A program made the translations under genes and the position numbers. Positions 35,939 through 44,250 of a DNA stretch of 64,000 nt are shown piece after piece. This DNA is from Comamonadaceae bacterium (GTDB lineage Bacteria > Pseudomonadota > Gammaproteobacteria > Burkholderiales > Burkholderiaceae_C): the NCBI GenBank assembly GCA_027484575.1, contig JAIXSQ010000018.1, positions 410,700 to 474,699 of the forward strand. The letters run 5' to 3'. Within the stretch, counting starts at the first letter, position 1, and the number at the start of each line of letters is the position of its first letter. Under the pieces are notes generated by a model, which had not been told where the DNA came from, did no database searches, and saw only the letters and a list, made by a program, of their open reading frames with translations.

Positions 35939-36220
35939 ATGACCCGTTCCCTCACCCTCGGTTGCGCCCTGGCCCTGGGCGTGCTCGCCGCCGGCGCCGC
36001 CCAGGCCCAGGCTCAGCCCGCCGGCAAGCCCGCGATGGAGAAGTGCTACGGCGTCTCGCTCGCCGGCAAGAACGACTGCGCCGCCGGGCCCGGCACCACC
36101 TGCGCGGGCACCTCCAAGGTCGACTACCAGGGCAATGCCTGGAAGAACGTGCCCGCGGGCACCTGCACCACGATCAAGACGCCCAAGGGCACCGGCTCGC
36201 TGTCGCCGCTGAAGACCTGA
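35939..36220 (+). CDS. bufA1: Bufferin precursor peptide BufA1 (DUF2282)
   Basis: A 93-aa secreted precursor: signal peptide (about 1-25, cleavage near AQAQA) followed by a Gly/Lys-rich core with four cysteines at 36 (EKCYGV), 47 (KNDCAAG), 55 (TTCAGTS) and 76 (PAGTC). This is the DUF2282 pattern. In recently described bufferins the family partner DUF692 enzyme oxidises core cysteines to thiooxazole rings, giving a copper-binding periplasmic peptide. ATG at 35939 is chosen over one at 35933 because AGGAG (35928-35932) is correctly spaced only from the former. It heads a four-gene operon. Confidence 0.9.
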   Translation: MTRSLTLGCALALGVLAAGAAQAQAQPAGKPAMEKCYGVSLAGKNDCAAGPGTTCAGTSKVDYQGNAWKNVPAGTCTTIKTPKGTGSLSPLKT

Positions 36221-36224
36221 GCCC

Positions 36225-37094
36225 ATGGACGCGCGCGTGCCCCTGGGCGCCGGCCTCGGCCTGAAGGCCGCACATGCGGACGAGGCGCTCGCCGCGTCGC
36301 GGCCCGGCCTGTGGTTCGAGGTCCATCCCGAGAACCACCTGGTCGCCGGCGGCCCGCGGCTGGCGTTGCTGGAGGACGTGCGTGCGCGCCACCCGCTGTC
36401 GCTGCACGGCGTGTCGCTGTCGCTGGCCGGCGAGGTGCCGCCCGACCCGGCCCACCTGCGGTCGCTGGCCGCGCTGGTGCGCCGGCTGGAGCCGGCGCTG
36501 GTGTCCGAGCACCTGGCCTGGTCGCGCGCCGGCGCGGCCTGGGTGCCCGACCTGCTGCCCTTCGCGCGCACCGGCGCCGCGCTGCAGCGCATCGCGGACC
36601 ACGTGGAGCAGGTGCAGGACGCGCTCGGGCGGCCGATCGCGCTGGAGAACCCCAGCCACTACCTGCAGCTGCCCGGCCACGACTGGGACGAGATCGACTT
36701 CCTGCGCACGCTGTGCGCGCGCACCGGCTGCGCGCTGCTGCTGGACCTGAACAACGTGCACGTCTCGGCGCACAACCTGGACTTCGATGCCGCAACCTAC
36801 GTCGACCGGTTCCCGGCCGCGCTGGTGGCCGAGCTGCACCTGGCCGGCCATGCCCCGGACCCCGCGCTCGGGGCGGCGCTGCTGGTGGACACCCACGGCG
36901 CGCCGGTCGCGCCCGCCGTGTGGAGCCTGCTCGAGCGCTTCGTGCGCCGCGCCGGCCCCCGGCCGACGCTCATCGAGCGCGATGCCGACCTGCCCGCCTT
37001 CGCCGTGCTGCTGGCCGAGCGCGACCGCGCGCAGGCCGTGCTCGCGCGCGGCGCGCCGGCGCGGCAGCGCGCGCCGGAGGCCGCATGCAGCTGA
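36225..37094 (+). CDS. bufB: DUF692 multinuclear iron oxidase BufB
   Basis: A 289-aa MNIO-family enzyme (DUF692, TIM-barrel, two to three iron ions) that modifies cysteine residues of its precursor peptide. Likely ligand motifs are all present: E32/H34 region, HGVSLSL (H61), SEHLAW (E95, H96), ALENPS (E141, N142), DLNNVHVSAHNL (D174, N176, H179, H183), ELHLAGH (H205, H209), DTHGAPV (D222, H224) and IERD (E251, D253). It starts four bases after bufA1 and overlaps bufC by ten bases, so precursor, enzyme and partner are made together. Confidence 0.92.
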   Translation: MDARVPLGAGLGLKAAHADEALAASRPGLWFEVHPENHLVAGGPRLALLEDVRARHPLSLHGVSLSLAGEVPPDPAHLRSLAALVRRLEPALVSEHLAWSRAGAAWVPDLLPFARTGAALQRIADHVEQVQDALGRPIALENPSHYLQLPGHDWDEIDFLRTLCARTGCALLLDLNNVHVSAHNLDFDAATYVDRFPAALVAELHLAGHAPDPALGAALLVDTHGAPVAPAVWSLLERFVRRAGPRPTLIERDADLPAFAVLLAERDRAQAVLARGAPARQRAPEAACS

Positions 37095-37840
37095 GTGCCG
37101 CCGTGCTGCAGTGGCTGCTGGATCCCCGTGCGCCGGTGCCGGCCGGCTGCGAGGCGCTGGCGGTGCAGCCCGGCCTGGCGGTGCACCGCAACACCATCGC
37201 CAGGGGCTGCGTCGAGGCGCTGCAGGCCAACTTTCCCGCCGTGCGGCAGCTGGTGGGCGCGGACTGGTTCGACGACGTGGCCCTGGCCCACGTGCGGGCG
37301 CACCCGCCCGCGGACGCGCGGCTGCTGCTGTACGGCGACGCGAGCTTCCCCGCCTTCGTCGCGGCGGTGCCCACCGCCGCCGACCTGCCGTGGCTGGCCG
37401 ACGTCGCCCGGCTCGACGCGCTCTGGCGGGCCAGCCATGCCGCGGGTGACGCGCCGGTGCTGGCCGCCGCGCGGCTGGCCGGCGACGAGCCGGCCACGCT
37501 GGCCGCGCGGGTGCTGCGGCCGCACCCCGCGACTCGCTGGCTGCAGCCGCCCGCCCCCGCGGCCGCCGTGTGGCTGCGCGAGCGCGCCGGCGGCCCGCAC
37601 GCGACGGATGCCGCCGTCGCCGGCGTACTCTTCACCCGCCCCGGCGGGGCGGTGGTCGCGCAGGCGCTGGATGCCGGCGGCTGCGCCTTCCTCGACGCCT
37701 GCGCCGCGGGCCTGCCCCTGCAGGCCGCCGCCGAGGCCTGCGCCACGGCCGATGCGCAGGCCGACGTGGCCGCCACGCTGCGCCAGCTGCTGCTGGCCGG
37801 CGCCTGGACCGACACCGGAGAGCCCCATGACACCCCATGA
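37085..37840 (+). CDS. bufC: DUF2063 RiPP partner protein BufC
   Basis: A 251-aa protein. The N-terminal DUF2063 domain (about 1-95) has the usual VHRNTIARGCVEALQANFPAVRQLVG segment followed by the LARLDALWRASHAA-type region; it is thought to bind the precursor leader and present it to the DUF692 enzyme. The C-terminal half is Ala-rich and variable. The ATG overlaps bufB by ten bases; the frame open upstream is a shadow of bufB. Confidence 0.88.
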   Translation: MQLSAAVLQWLLDPRAPVPAGCEALAVQPGLAVHRNTIARGCVEALQANFPAVRQLVGADWFDDVALAHVRAHPPADARLLLYGDASFPAFVAAVPTAADLPWLADVARLDALWRASHAAGDAPVLAAARLAGDEPATLAARVLRPHPATRWLQPPAPAAAVWLRERAGGPHATDAAVAGVLFTRPGGAVVAQALDAGGCAFLDACAAGLPLQAAAEACATADAQADVAATLRQLLLAGAWTDTGEPHDTP

Positions 37841-38384
37841 CCTGACCGCCCCGGCGCCGCGCGCCACCCTGGCCAGCCGCTGGCAGTCCGCCTGCGCGCG
37901 ACTGGCCCGTGCCGTGCCCGACGACCTGCTCGCCGCTGGGGCGCGGCTGGCGATCGCGGCGATCTTCTTCCAGTCCGGCCAGACCAAGCTCGAGGGCTGG
38001 CGCGTGAGCGATGGCGCCATCGCGCTGTTCGCCGACGAGTACCGGCTGCCCCTGCTCGACCCGGTCATCGCGGCCCACCTGGCCGCGGGGGCCGAGCACC
38101 TGTTTCCGCTGCTGCTGGTGCTGGGCCTGGCCACGCGGCCGGCGGCCCTGGCGTTGCTGGGCATGACGGCGGTGATCGCGTGGGTCTACCCGCTGGCCTG
38201 GCCGACCCACCTGGGCTGGGCGGTGCTGCTGGCCTTCCTGGTCGGTCGTGGGGCCGGCCGGTGGTCGCTGGACCGCTGGCTGGGCCGGACGCAGGCAGCG
38301 CCGGCACCCGCGTTCAGGCCGGCGCGAACTGTGCGCGGTAGCGCGCGGGCGGCAGCCCGACCCGGTCGCGGAACTGGCGCGTGA
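37827..38384 (+). CDS. bufD: DoxX-family membrane protein BufD
   Basis: A 185-aa inner-membrane protein with four hydrophobic segments and the DoxX pattern: LAAGARLAIAAIFFQSGQTKLEGW near residue 40 and AEHLFPLLLVLGLATRPAALALLGMTAV near 100-125. DoxX proteins regularly close DUF2282-DUF692-DUF2063 operons; they may support quinone-linked redox chemistry. ATG overlaps bufC by 14 bases. Its 3' end overlaps the convergent AraC gene by 71 bases, and the last 35 residues are a low-complexity tail. Confidence 0.85.
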   Translation: MTPHDLTAPAPRATLASRWQSACARLARAVPDDLLAAGARLAIAAIFFQSGQTKLEGWRVSDGAIALFADEYRLPLLDPVIAAHLAAGAEHLFPLLLVLGLATRPAALALLGMTAVIAWVYPLAWPTHLGWAVLLAFLVGRGAGRWSLDRWLGRTQAAPAPAFRPARTVRGSARAAARPGRGTGA

Positions 38385-39291
38385 AGTGCGGCTGGTCGGC
38401 GTAGCCGCTGACGAAGCCGACCTCGGCCACCGGCAACTCGGACGCGAGCAGCCACCAGGCGGCCGCGCGGGCCCGCAGTTCCGCCAGCAGCGCGGCGCGG
38501 CTGGTGCCGGCCTGCGCCAGCCGGCGTTGCAGCGTGCGCGGCGGCAGCCCGCAGCGGGCTGCCAGGTCGCCCAGCGTGGGCGGCTGTCCAGGCTGCTCGG
38601 CGAGCAGGGCGGCGACGCGGCCCACCGCGCCGGGCCACCGCGGATCGGCCCACAACGCGGGCGGCGGCCCCCCGGCCGCTGCCGTGTGCTGCGGGGCCGC
38701 TCCCACGCCGCTCCAGCCGATGCGCCAGGTGGCCGTCGCCTGCGCGGCGGCCAGGCGTGCCAAGGCGTCGCCGTCGGGGCGGGGCCAGGCGGCCACCTCG
38801 GCCGGGCCCGACACCACCCAGGCCTGCACCGCCACGGCGCCGATCGCTTCGAGCAGAGCACACAGCACCCCGAGCACCACCAGGTCCTCGGCCGGCAGGG
38901 GCAGCGTGCCTGCCCGCAGCGAGCGGTGGGCGACCTGCAGCGCGTGCGCGCCCGCATGCAGCAGCTGCACGCGGTGGCGCGAGTGGATGTAGCGCTCCAG
39001 CCGCTGCCAGCGTGCCAGCAGGGCGGCCGGCTCGGACGTCGCGGTCAGGCACCGGTGGGTGGGCTCGTGCACGCAGGCGTGCACGCCGCGGCCGAGCAGG
39101 GGCAGGGCGGCCCAGCCTCCCTGCTGCAGGGCGGCCCCCACCACCAGGCGCTTGGCGTCCAGCGCCACGCGCGCCCGCCCCGGATGCGGTTGCGGTGCCG
39201 GTGGCTGCAGCCCCAGGCTGCGCATGCCGTGGTCCAGCACCCGCAGCATCGCGGCGCTGGCGAAATCGGCCGGGGTGTCCGACACCGTCAT
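38314..39291 (-). CDS. AraC-family transcriptional regulator
   Basis: A 325-aa regulator. The N-terminal ligand domain is of the Arabinose_bd type (about 20-210), and the C-terminal AraC double helix-turn-helix (about 235-325) contains PTLGDLAARCGLPPRTLQRRLAQAG and VAEVGFVSGYADQPHFTRQFRDRVGLPPARYR. It is read in the same direction as, and just downstream of, the molybdenum hydroxylase genes (gap 62 bases), suggesting it regulates them. Its 3' end overlaps the bufD 3' end. Confidence 0.88.
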   Translation of the reverse strand: MTVSDTPADFASAAMLRVLDHGMRSLGLQPPAPQPHPGRARVALDAKRLVVGAALQQGGWAALPLLGRGVHACVHEPTHRCLTATSEPAALLARWQRLERYIHSRHRVQLLHAGAHALQVAHRSLRAGTLPLPAEDLVVLGVLCALLEAIGAVAVQAWVVSGPAEVAAWPRPDGDALARLAAAQATATWRIGWSGVGAAPQHTAAAGGPPPALWADPRWPGAVGRVAALLAEQPGQPPTLGDLAARCGLPPRTLQRRLAQAGTSRAALLAELRARAAAWWLLASELPVAEVGFVSGYADQPHFTRQFRDRVGLPPARYRAQFAPA

Positions 39292-39352
39292 GCCCGCGAT
39301 CCTGCCCGCGGCGGCCGCAGCCCGCCCGCGCAGGGACTTGCCGCGTGCCCCA

Positions 39353-41500
39353 TCACGCGGCCCGGCCAGCGGCGCGCAGGGCGCCGGCCAGCGCCTCGGG
39401 CCGCAGCGGCAGCTGGCGCACCCGCACCCCGGTGGCCGCGCGCACCGCGTTGAGCACCGCCGCGCCCGCAGCCACGATCGCCGTCTCGCCCGCGCCGCCG
39501 GGCGGCTGCTGCGACGCCACCAGCGTGACCGCCAGCGGCGGGATGTCGGTGATCCGCGGCACCGGCGCATCGGCATAGCCGTCCGCGGCCACGCGGCCGC
39601 CGGCCACGGGCAACTGCTCCACCAGGGCCATGCCCAGGCCCCACACCAGGTTGCCCTCGCACTGGGCCCGCACCTGGTCGGGGTCGATGACCCGGCCGCA
39701 GTCGTGGGCGCACCACAGCTGCAGCACCCGCACGCGGCCGCTGGCCGCATCGACCTCGACGTCGGCGACCACGGCGGCGCAGGCCGTCTCCTTGTACAGG
39801 CCCCCAGCCAGGCCCCGGCCGCGCAGGCGGCCGGGCACGGCCGGCAGCGGCCGGCCCCACTGCGCATCGGACGCGACCTGGCGCAGCACCCCGGCCAGCC
39901 GCGCATCCGGCGCCAACTGCGCCAGCCGGAACTGCAGGGGGTCGCTGGCCGCCAGCCGCGCGGCCTCGTCCATGGCGCACTCGATCGCCAGCACGTTGGG
40001 GCCGGCGCCCAGGCCGCGCCAGGGGCCGGTCCACAGCGGCAGCCGGGCCAGGTGGTACTCGATGCGCTGCGCCGGCACGGCATACGGCAGCAGGGCGCCG
40101 CGCGCGACCCCGTCGTCGCCGACGGCCAGGTCGGTGGCCCGCTGCAGCCAGGGCGGCAGCACGGCGCCGGTGAACAGCACGTGGCTGCTGGCGAACGCAT
40201 GCCACCAGTGGGTGATGCGCCCGTCCTGCAGGCGGGCGCGGATGCGATGGCTCGAGGGCGGCCGGTGGAAGGCCTGCTGGAACTCCTGCGCGCGCGTCCA
40301 CTGGACGCGCACGGGCGCACCGGCGGCACGCGCCAGCAGCGCGGCCTCGAGTTCCACCGTGACCAGCGTCTTGCCGCCGAACGCACCGCCGACCCGGCAG
40401 GGCTGCACCACCACGTGCCCGGCCTCGACGCCCAAACGGCGCGCCACCACCTGCCGCACGTAGCCGGGGTCCTGGTGGCCCACCCACAGCTGCAGGCCGC
40501 CGCCGGGCGTGGGCTCGGCCAGCGCGTTGCGCGGCTCGATCGGGGCATGGGCCGCGGCAGGCACGTCGATGCGCAGGTCCAGGTCCCAGGGCGCGGCGGG
40601 CTCCAGCGCATCGTCGCGCAGCCGCCGCGCGGCTCGCGCGCCCGAGGCCAGCCGCGCGTCGATGTCCACGGCCTGCCCGAGGGCCGCGGCGTCCGTGCTG
40701 GCGGCCCCGGCATCCACGGTCCATGCCGGCGCGAGCGCCTGTGCGATGCGGTCCAGCGCCCCGGGCGTGCGGGCGACGATGGCGACGCCCTCGGCCGCGC
40801 CCAGCCGCAGCGCGGGATCGCGCACCAGCGCGACGAAGGCGGGCACCGAGCGCGCCGCCGCCTCGTCGAGCGCGACACAGCGCGAGGCCCGCTCGGGCAG
40901 GGCCGGGGCGCGCAGCACGCGGCCGTACAGCTGGCCGGGCCGCCGCACGTCGGCGGCGTACAGCGGCTCGCCGCGCACCACGGCCAGCGCGTGCCCGGTG
41001 GACAGCGGCCCGCCGTGCAGCGGCGGCGCCCACCGCCCCGAGCGCAGCGCGTCCCAGCCGCGCGCGGGCACGGCGACGGGCCCCGGCGGCTGCCCGGCCG
41101 CCACCGCGTCGCGCAGCGCGGCGCAGGCCTGCGCCAGCGGCAGGGCGAAGTCGCGGATCGACTCGCTGCCCACCGTCGCCCGCACCGGCGCCAGCTGCGC
41201 GGTGGAGGGCAGGCGCACCTGCACGGCGTCCCAGGCCACGCCCAGCTCGGTGCAGGCGATGCGGCGCAGGCCGTCGCTGATGCCCTGGCCCATCTCCACG
41301 CGCGGCAGGGACAGCGTGTAGCGTCCGCCACCGTCGTGCCGGATCCAGCCGCCGGCTGCCTCGGCGGTCGCGGCCGGCCGGCGCGGGATGTCCGGCAGGG
41401 CGGCGCAACCGGCCGTGAAGCTCGCCAGCAGCCCGATGCCGCCGGCCTGCAGCAACCGGCGCCGGCCGGCGTCGGCGGGTGCGCCCGGGGCCCGGCTCAC
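39353..41500 (-). CDS. Molybdenum hydroxylase large subunit (isoquinoline 1-oxidoreductase beta / XdhB-type)
   Basis: A 715-aa molybdopterin-binding subunit of the xanthine oxidase family, IorB-like. An N-terminal Tat-type signal (RRRLLQAGGIGLLASFTAGC) ends in a cysteine that looks like a lipobox, so the protein may be a periplasmic lipoprotein. Key cofactor motifs include VEMGQG near residue 95, GGAFGGK (about 385), WRGLGAGPN and the C-terminal GAGETAIVAAGAAVLNAV with the catalytic Glu. The GTG start at 41500 overlaps the Fe-S subunit stop by four bases (GTGA). It oxidises an aldehyde or N-heterocycle by hydroxylation; substrate unknown. Confidence 0.87.
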   Translation of the reverse strand: MSRAPGAPADAGRRRLLQAGGIGLLASFTAGCAALPDIPRRPAATAEAAGGWIRHDGGGRYTLSLPRVEMGQGISDGLRRIACTELGVAWDAVQVRLPSTAQLAPVRATVGSESIRDFALPLAQACAALRDAVAAGQPPGPVAVPARGWDALRSGRWAPPLHGGPLSTGHALAVVRGEPLYAADVRRPGQLYGRVLRAPALPERASRCVALDEAAARSVPAFVALVRDPALRLGAAEGVAIVARTPGALDRIAQALAPAWTVDAGAASTDAAALGQAVDIDARLASGARAARRLRDDALEPAAPWDLDLRIDVPAAAHAPIEPRNALAEPTPGGGLQLWVGHQDPGYVRQVVARRLGVEAGHVVVQPCRVGGAFGGKTLVTVELEAALLARAAGAPVRVQWTRAQEFQQAFHRPPSSHRIRARLQDGRITHWWHAFASSHVLFTGAVLPPWLQRATDLAVGDDGVARGALLPYAVPAQRIEYHLARLPLWTGPWRGLGAGPNVLAIECAMDEAARLAASDPLQFRLAQLAPDARLAGVLRQVASDAQWGRPLPAVPGRLRGRGLAGGLYKETACAAVVADVEVDAASGRVRVLQLWCAHDCGRVIDPDQVRAQCEGNLVWGLGMALVEQLPVAGGRVAADGYADAPVPRITDIPPLAVTLVASQQPPGGAGETAIVAAGAAVLNAVRAATGVRVRQLPLRPEALAGALRAAGRAA

Positions 41501-41958
41501 CGCGCGGCCCCATCGGCGGCGCGCAGCACGGCGGCGCGCACGCGGTGCTGGGTGCCGCATCGGCACAGGTGGCCGGCCAGCGCCGCGTCGACCTGCGCGG
41601 GCGAGGGGCGCGGCACCGCCGCGAGGAGGGCGGCGGCCGCGAGCATCTGGCCCGACTGGCAGTAGCCGCACTGCGGCACCGCCTCGGCAAGCCATGCCTG
41701 CTGCACCGGGTGCAGGCCGCCTGGGGGCGCGAGGCCTTCCAGCGTGGTCACCGCCCGGCCTGCCGCCGCAGTGACCGGCAGCACGCAGCTGCGCACCGGC
41801 GCACCGTCCAGCAGCACGGTGCAGGCGCCGCACTGGCCGCTGCCGCAGCCGTACTTCGCCGCGACCAGGCCCCAGGGCTCGCGCAGCACCTGCAGCAGGG
41901 TCTCGTCCTCCCAGCCCGCCGGGACCGCCCGGGGCTGGCCGTTCACTCGCACGTCCAT
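41497..41958 (-). CDS. Molybdenum hydroxylase (2Fe-2S) subunit
   Basis: A 153-aa iron-sulfur subunit (IorA/CoxS-type). The plant-type cluster motif is CGSGQCGACTVLLDG with a later Cys in VRSCVLPV; the second all-helical cluster domain has QCGYCQSGQM and GHLCRCGTQ. All eight ligands are visible. It passes electrons from the molybdenum centre of the partner subunit encoded immediately downstream. The start at 41958 gives the canonical MDVRVNGQ N-terminus; longer open frame upstream overlaps the divergent deaminase gene. Confidence 0.93.
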   Translation of the reverse strand: MDVRVNGQPRAVPAGWEDETLLQVLREPWGLVAAKYGCGSGQCGACTVLLDGAPVRSCVLPVTAAAGRAVTTLEGLAPPGGLHPVQQAWLAEAVPQCGYCQSGQMLAAAALLAAVPRPSPAQVDAALAGHLCRCGTQHRVRAAVLRAADGAAR

Positions 41959-42080
41959 GGGTCTGTTCCTTGCCTCTGCGGTCCGCTCGCCGCGGCGCCC
42001 ATGGTCGCGACCGCTCTGCGCCCTGTCTTGAACCGGCGCGCCATCGCGCCGCCGGCGCCGGGGTGCTACAACCCGACCCC

Positions 42081-42587
42081 ATGCGCCCACCCGCCGACAG
42101 TGCCCGCCCCACCGACACCGACCTGCACTGGCTGCGCCAGGCCTTCGACGCCGGGCAGTCCGCCCGCGACCAGGGCAAGCATCCCTTCGGCGCGCTGGTG
42201 GTCGCGGCCGACGGCACGGTGCTGGCCCGCGCCGGCAACAACGGCCTGCCGCCGGACGGCGACCCGACCCAGCATGCCGAGCTGCGCGCCGCGGCGGCCG
42301 CCGCACGGGCCCATGCACCGGCGGTGCTGGCCGGCGCCACGCTCTACACCAGCGCCGAGCCCTGCTGCATGTGCGCCGGCGCGGTCTACTGGACCGGCAT
42401 CGGCCGCGTGGTCTACGGGCTGTCCGAGCACGCGCTGCTCGGGCTGACCGGCGACCATCCCGAGAACCCGACCTTCTCGCTGCCGTGCCGCGAGGTGTTC
42501 GCGCGCGGCCAGCGCCGCGTGCAGGTGCTGGGCCCGCTGCTCGAGGACGAGGCCGCGCGCGTGCACGCGGGCTTCTGGCAGCCATGA
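42081..42587 (+). CDS. Nucleoside/guanine deaminase (CMP/dCMP deaminase fold)
   Basis: A 168-aa zinc deaminase. The active site HAEL (His ligand and proton-shuttling Glu, near residue 72) and PCCMCAG (near 104) are complete, and HPFGALVVAADG and YTSAEPC match the guanine-deaminase/TadA-like cytidine deaminase fold. It lacks the longer TadA C-terminal helix pattern and is closer to GuaD-type nucleoside deaminases. It overlaps the following 2'-deoxyribosyltransferase gene by four bases, pointing to nucleoside salvage. Confidence 0.85.
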   Translation: MRPPADSARPTDTDLHWLRQAFDAGQSARDQGKHPFGALVVAADGTVLARAGNNGLPPDGDPTQHAELRAAAAAARAHAPAVLAGATLYTSAEPCCMCAGAVYWTGIGRVVYGLSEHALLGLTGDHPENPTFSLPCREVFARGQRRVQVLGPLLEDEAARVHAGFWQP

Positions 42588-43090
42588 GCGCGGTGCGCAG
42601 CGTCTACCTGTCGGGCCCCGACGTGTTCCGGCCCGATGCCGAGGTCTTCGGCCGGGGCCTGGTCGCGCTGTGCGCCCGGCACGGCGTGCAGGGCCTGTAC
42701 CCGCTGGACCTGCAGCTGCCCGGCGGCCTGACGCCGCTGGCGCAGGCGCAGTGGATCTGCCAGGCCAACCTGCAGCTGGTCGACCGTGCCGATGCGGTGC
42801 TGGCCAACCTCGACTTCTTCCGCGGCGGCGAGCCCGACAGCGGGACCTGCTTCGAGGTGGGCTACGCGGTCGCGCGCGGCAAGCCGGTGGTGGCCTACGT
42901 GCCCGAGGACGGCTCGCTGGCCCAGCGGCTGCGCCGGCGCTTTCCCGACCGCTACGGGCCCGGGCTGGTCGACCCCGACGGCTGGCGGCTGGAGGAGTTC
43001 GGCCTGCCGCTGAACCTGATGCTGGCCACCACCTGCCGCGTCGTGGTGGGCGACGCCGAGGCCGCGTTGCGGCTGCTGCTGGCCGGCTGA
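42584..43090 (+). CDS. Nucleoside 2-deoxyribosyltransferase
   Basis: A 168-aa cytosolic enzyme that swaps or hydrolyses the base of deoxynucleosides. The family motif VYLSGPDVF starts the first strand; the active-site segment GEPDSGTCFEVGYAVARGKPVVAY holds the catalytic Glu in FEVGYA. The start overlaps the deaminase stop (ATGA), so both act in one salvage or clean-up step. Length is typical. Base preference cannot be told from sequence. Confidence 0.87.
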   Translation: MSAVRSVYLSGPDVFRPDAEVFGRGLVALCARHGVQGLYPLDLQLPGGLTPLAQAQWICQANLQLVDRADAVLANLDFFRGGEPDSGTCFEVGYAVARGKPVVAYVPEDGSLAQRLRRRFPDRYGPGLVDPDGWRLEEFGLPLNLMLATTCRVVVGDAEAALRLLLAG

Positions 43091-43156
43091 GCGCGGCAGG
43101 CGCGGACGCGCCTCCGGCCGACACGGCACACCGCCGCGCCGGCCCAGCATGGCCGC

Positions 43157-44131
43157 ATGCCCGATCCGCAGCCCGCCGTCGCCTCCTCCCCCTGGCCCGG
43201 TGGCCGCAGCAGCGCGCAGGTGCAGGCGCAGCTCGACGCGCTGGTCGCGCAGCTGCGGCCCGAGCGCGGCGGCGAGCTGCCCGGCTACATCCCCGAACTG
43301 GCCAACGTCGACGGCGATGCCTGCGCGCTCGCCGTGTGCAGCGCCGACGGCGAGCTGCTGCTGGCCGGCGACCACGCGCAGGCCTTCAGCCTGCAGTCCA
43401 TGTCCAAGCCCTTCGTCTACGCGCAGGCGCTGGAACTGCTGGGCCGCGAGGCCGTGCACCGCAAGGTCGACGTGGAGCCCACCGGCGAAGCGTTCAATTC
43501 GATCGTCGAGCTGGAAGAGGACCACCTGCCCTACAACCCGATGATCAATTCGGGTGCGATCGCCATGTCGGCGCTGCTGCACCACGCCGATCCCGACGGT
43601 GCGTGGGCGCGGCTGCGCGGCATGTTCTCGCAGCTGGCGGGGCGCGCGCTGCACATCCGCGGCGGCATCGCGCGCTCGGAGCTGTCGGCCAGCCACCGCA
43701 ACCGCGCGATCGCCTGGCTGCTGCGCCACTTCGAGGTGATCGGCGACGACATCGACGGCGCGCTGCTGCTGTACACCGGGCAATGCGCGCTGATGGTGGA
43801 GGTCGCCGACCTCGCCGTGATGGCCGCCACGCTGGCCCGCGGCGGCGTGCAGCCGCGCACCGGCGAGCGCGTGCTGTCGGCCGCCCATGCCCGCGACGTG
43901 CTGGCGCTGATGACCACCTGCGGCATGTACGACAGCTCGGGCCGCTGGGCCTACGAGGTCGGCATCCCGGCCAAGAGCGGCGTCAGCGGCGGCATCCTCG
44001 CAGTGGTGCCCGGCCGGCTGGGGCTGGCGGCCTGGTCGCCGCGCCTGGACGCGCACGGCCACAGCCTGCGCGGGCAGGCGGCGCTGCGCGCCCTGGCGCA
44101 GGACTGGGGCCTGAGCCTGTTCACCGTCTGA
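43157..44131 (+). CDS. glsA: Glutaminase
   Basis: A 324-aa glutaminase (glutamine to glutamate plus ammonia), serine-dependent, cytoplasmic. The catalytic SMSK motif is at residues 81-84 in FSLQSMSKPFVYA; YNPMINSGAIAM, ELSASHRNRAIAWLL and the C-terminal PAKSGVSGGILAVVPG are all standard. Length is normal (about 308 in E. coli). The gene stands alone between the deoxyribosyltransferase and the beta-lactamase family gene. Confidence 0.95.
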   Translation: MPDPQPAVASSPWPGGRSSAQVQAQLDALVAQLRPERGGELPGYIPELANVDGDACALAVCSADGELLLAGDHAQAFSLQSMSKPFVYAQALELLGREAVHRKVDVEPTGEAFNSIVELEEDHLPYNPMINSGAIAMSALLHHADPDGAWARLRGMFSQLAGRALHIRGGIARSELSASHRNRAIAWLLRHFEVIGDDIDGALLLYTGQCALMVEVADLAVMAATLARGGVQPRTGERVLSAAHARDVLALMTTCGMYDSSGRWAYEVGIPAKSGVSGGILAVVPGRLGLAAWSPRLDAHGHSLRGQAALRALAQDWGLSLFTV

Positions 44132-44250
44132 TGCGGCGGTCGCGGACGCGGCCCGGCGGCACGGCCGCGACAGGGGTGGCCCGGCGCTGCGCTTAGCATG
44201 CGTGCACCGGCCCGGCGAGGCCGGGTCCACAACCACCCGAGGAGACATTC

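Noticed and set aside
38314..38384. Overlap of bufD and AraC 3' ends as a frameshift or mis-assembly
   Set aside because: Both proteins keep intact family domains before the overlap; the overlap concerns only a low-complexity bufD tail.
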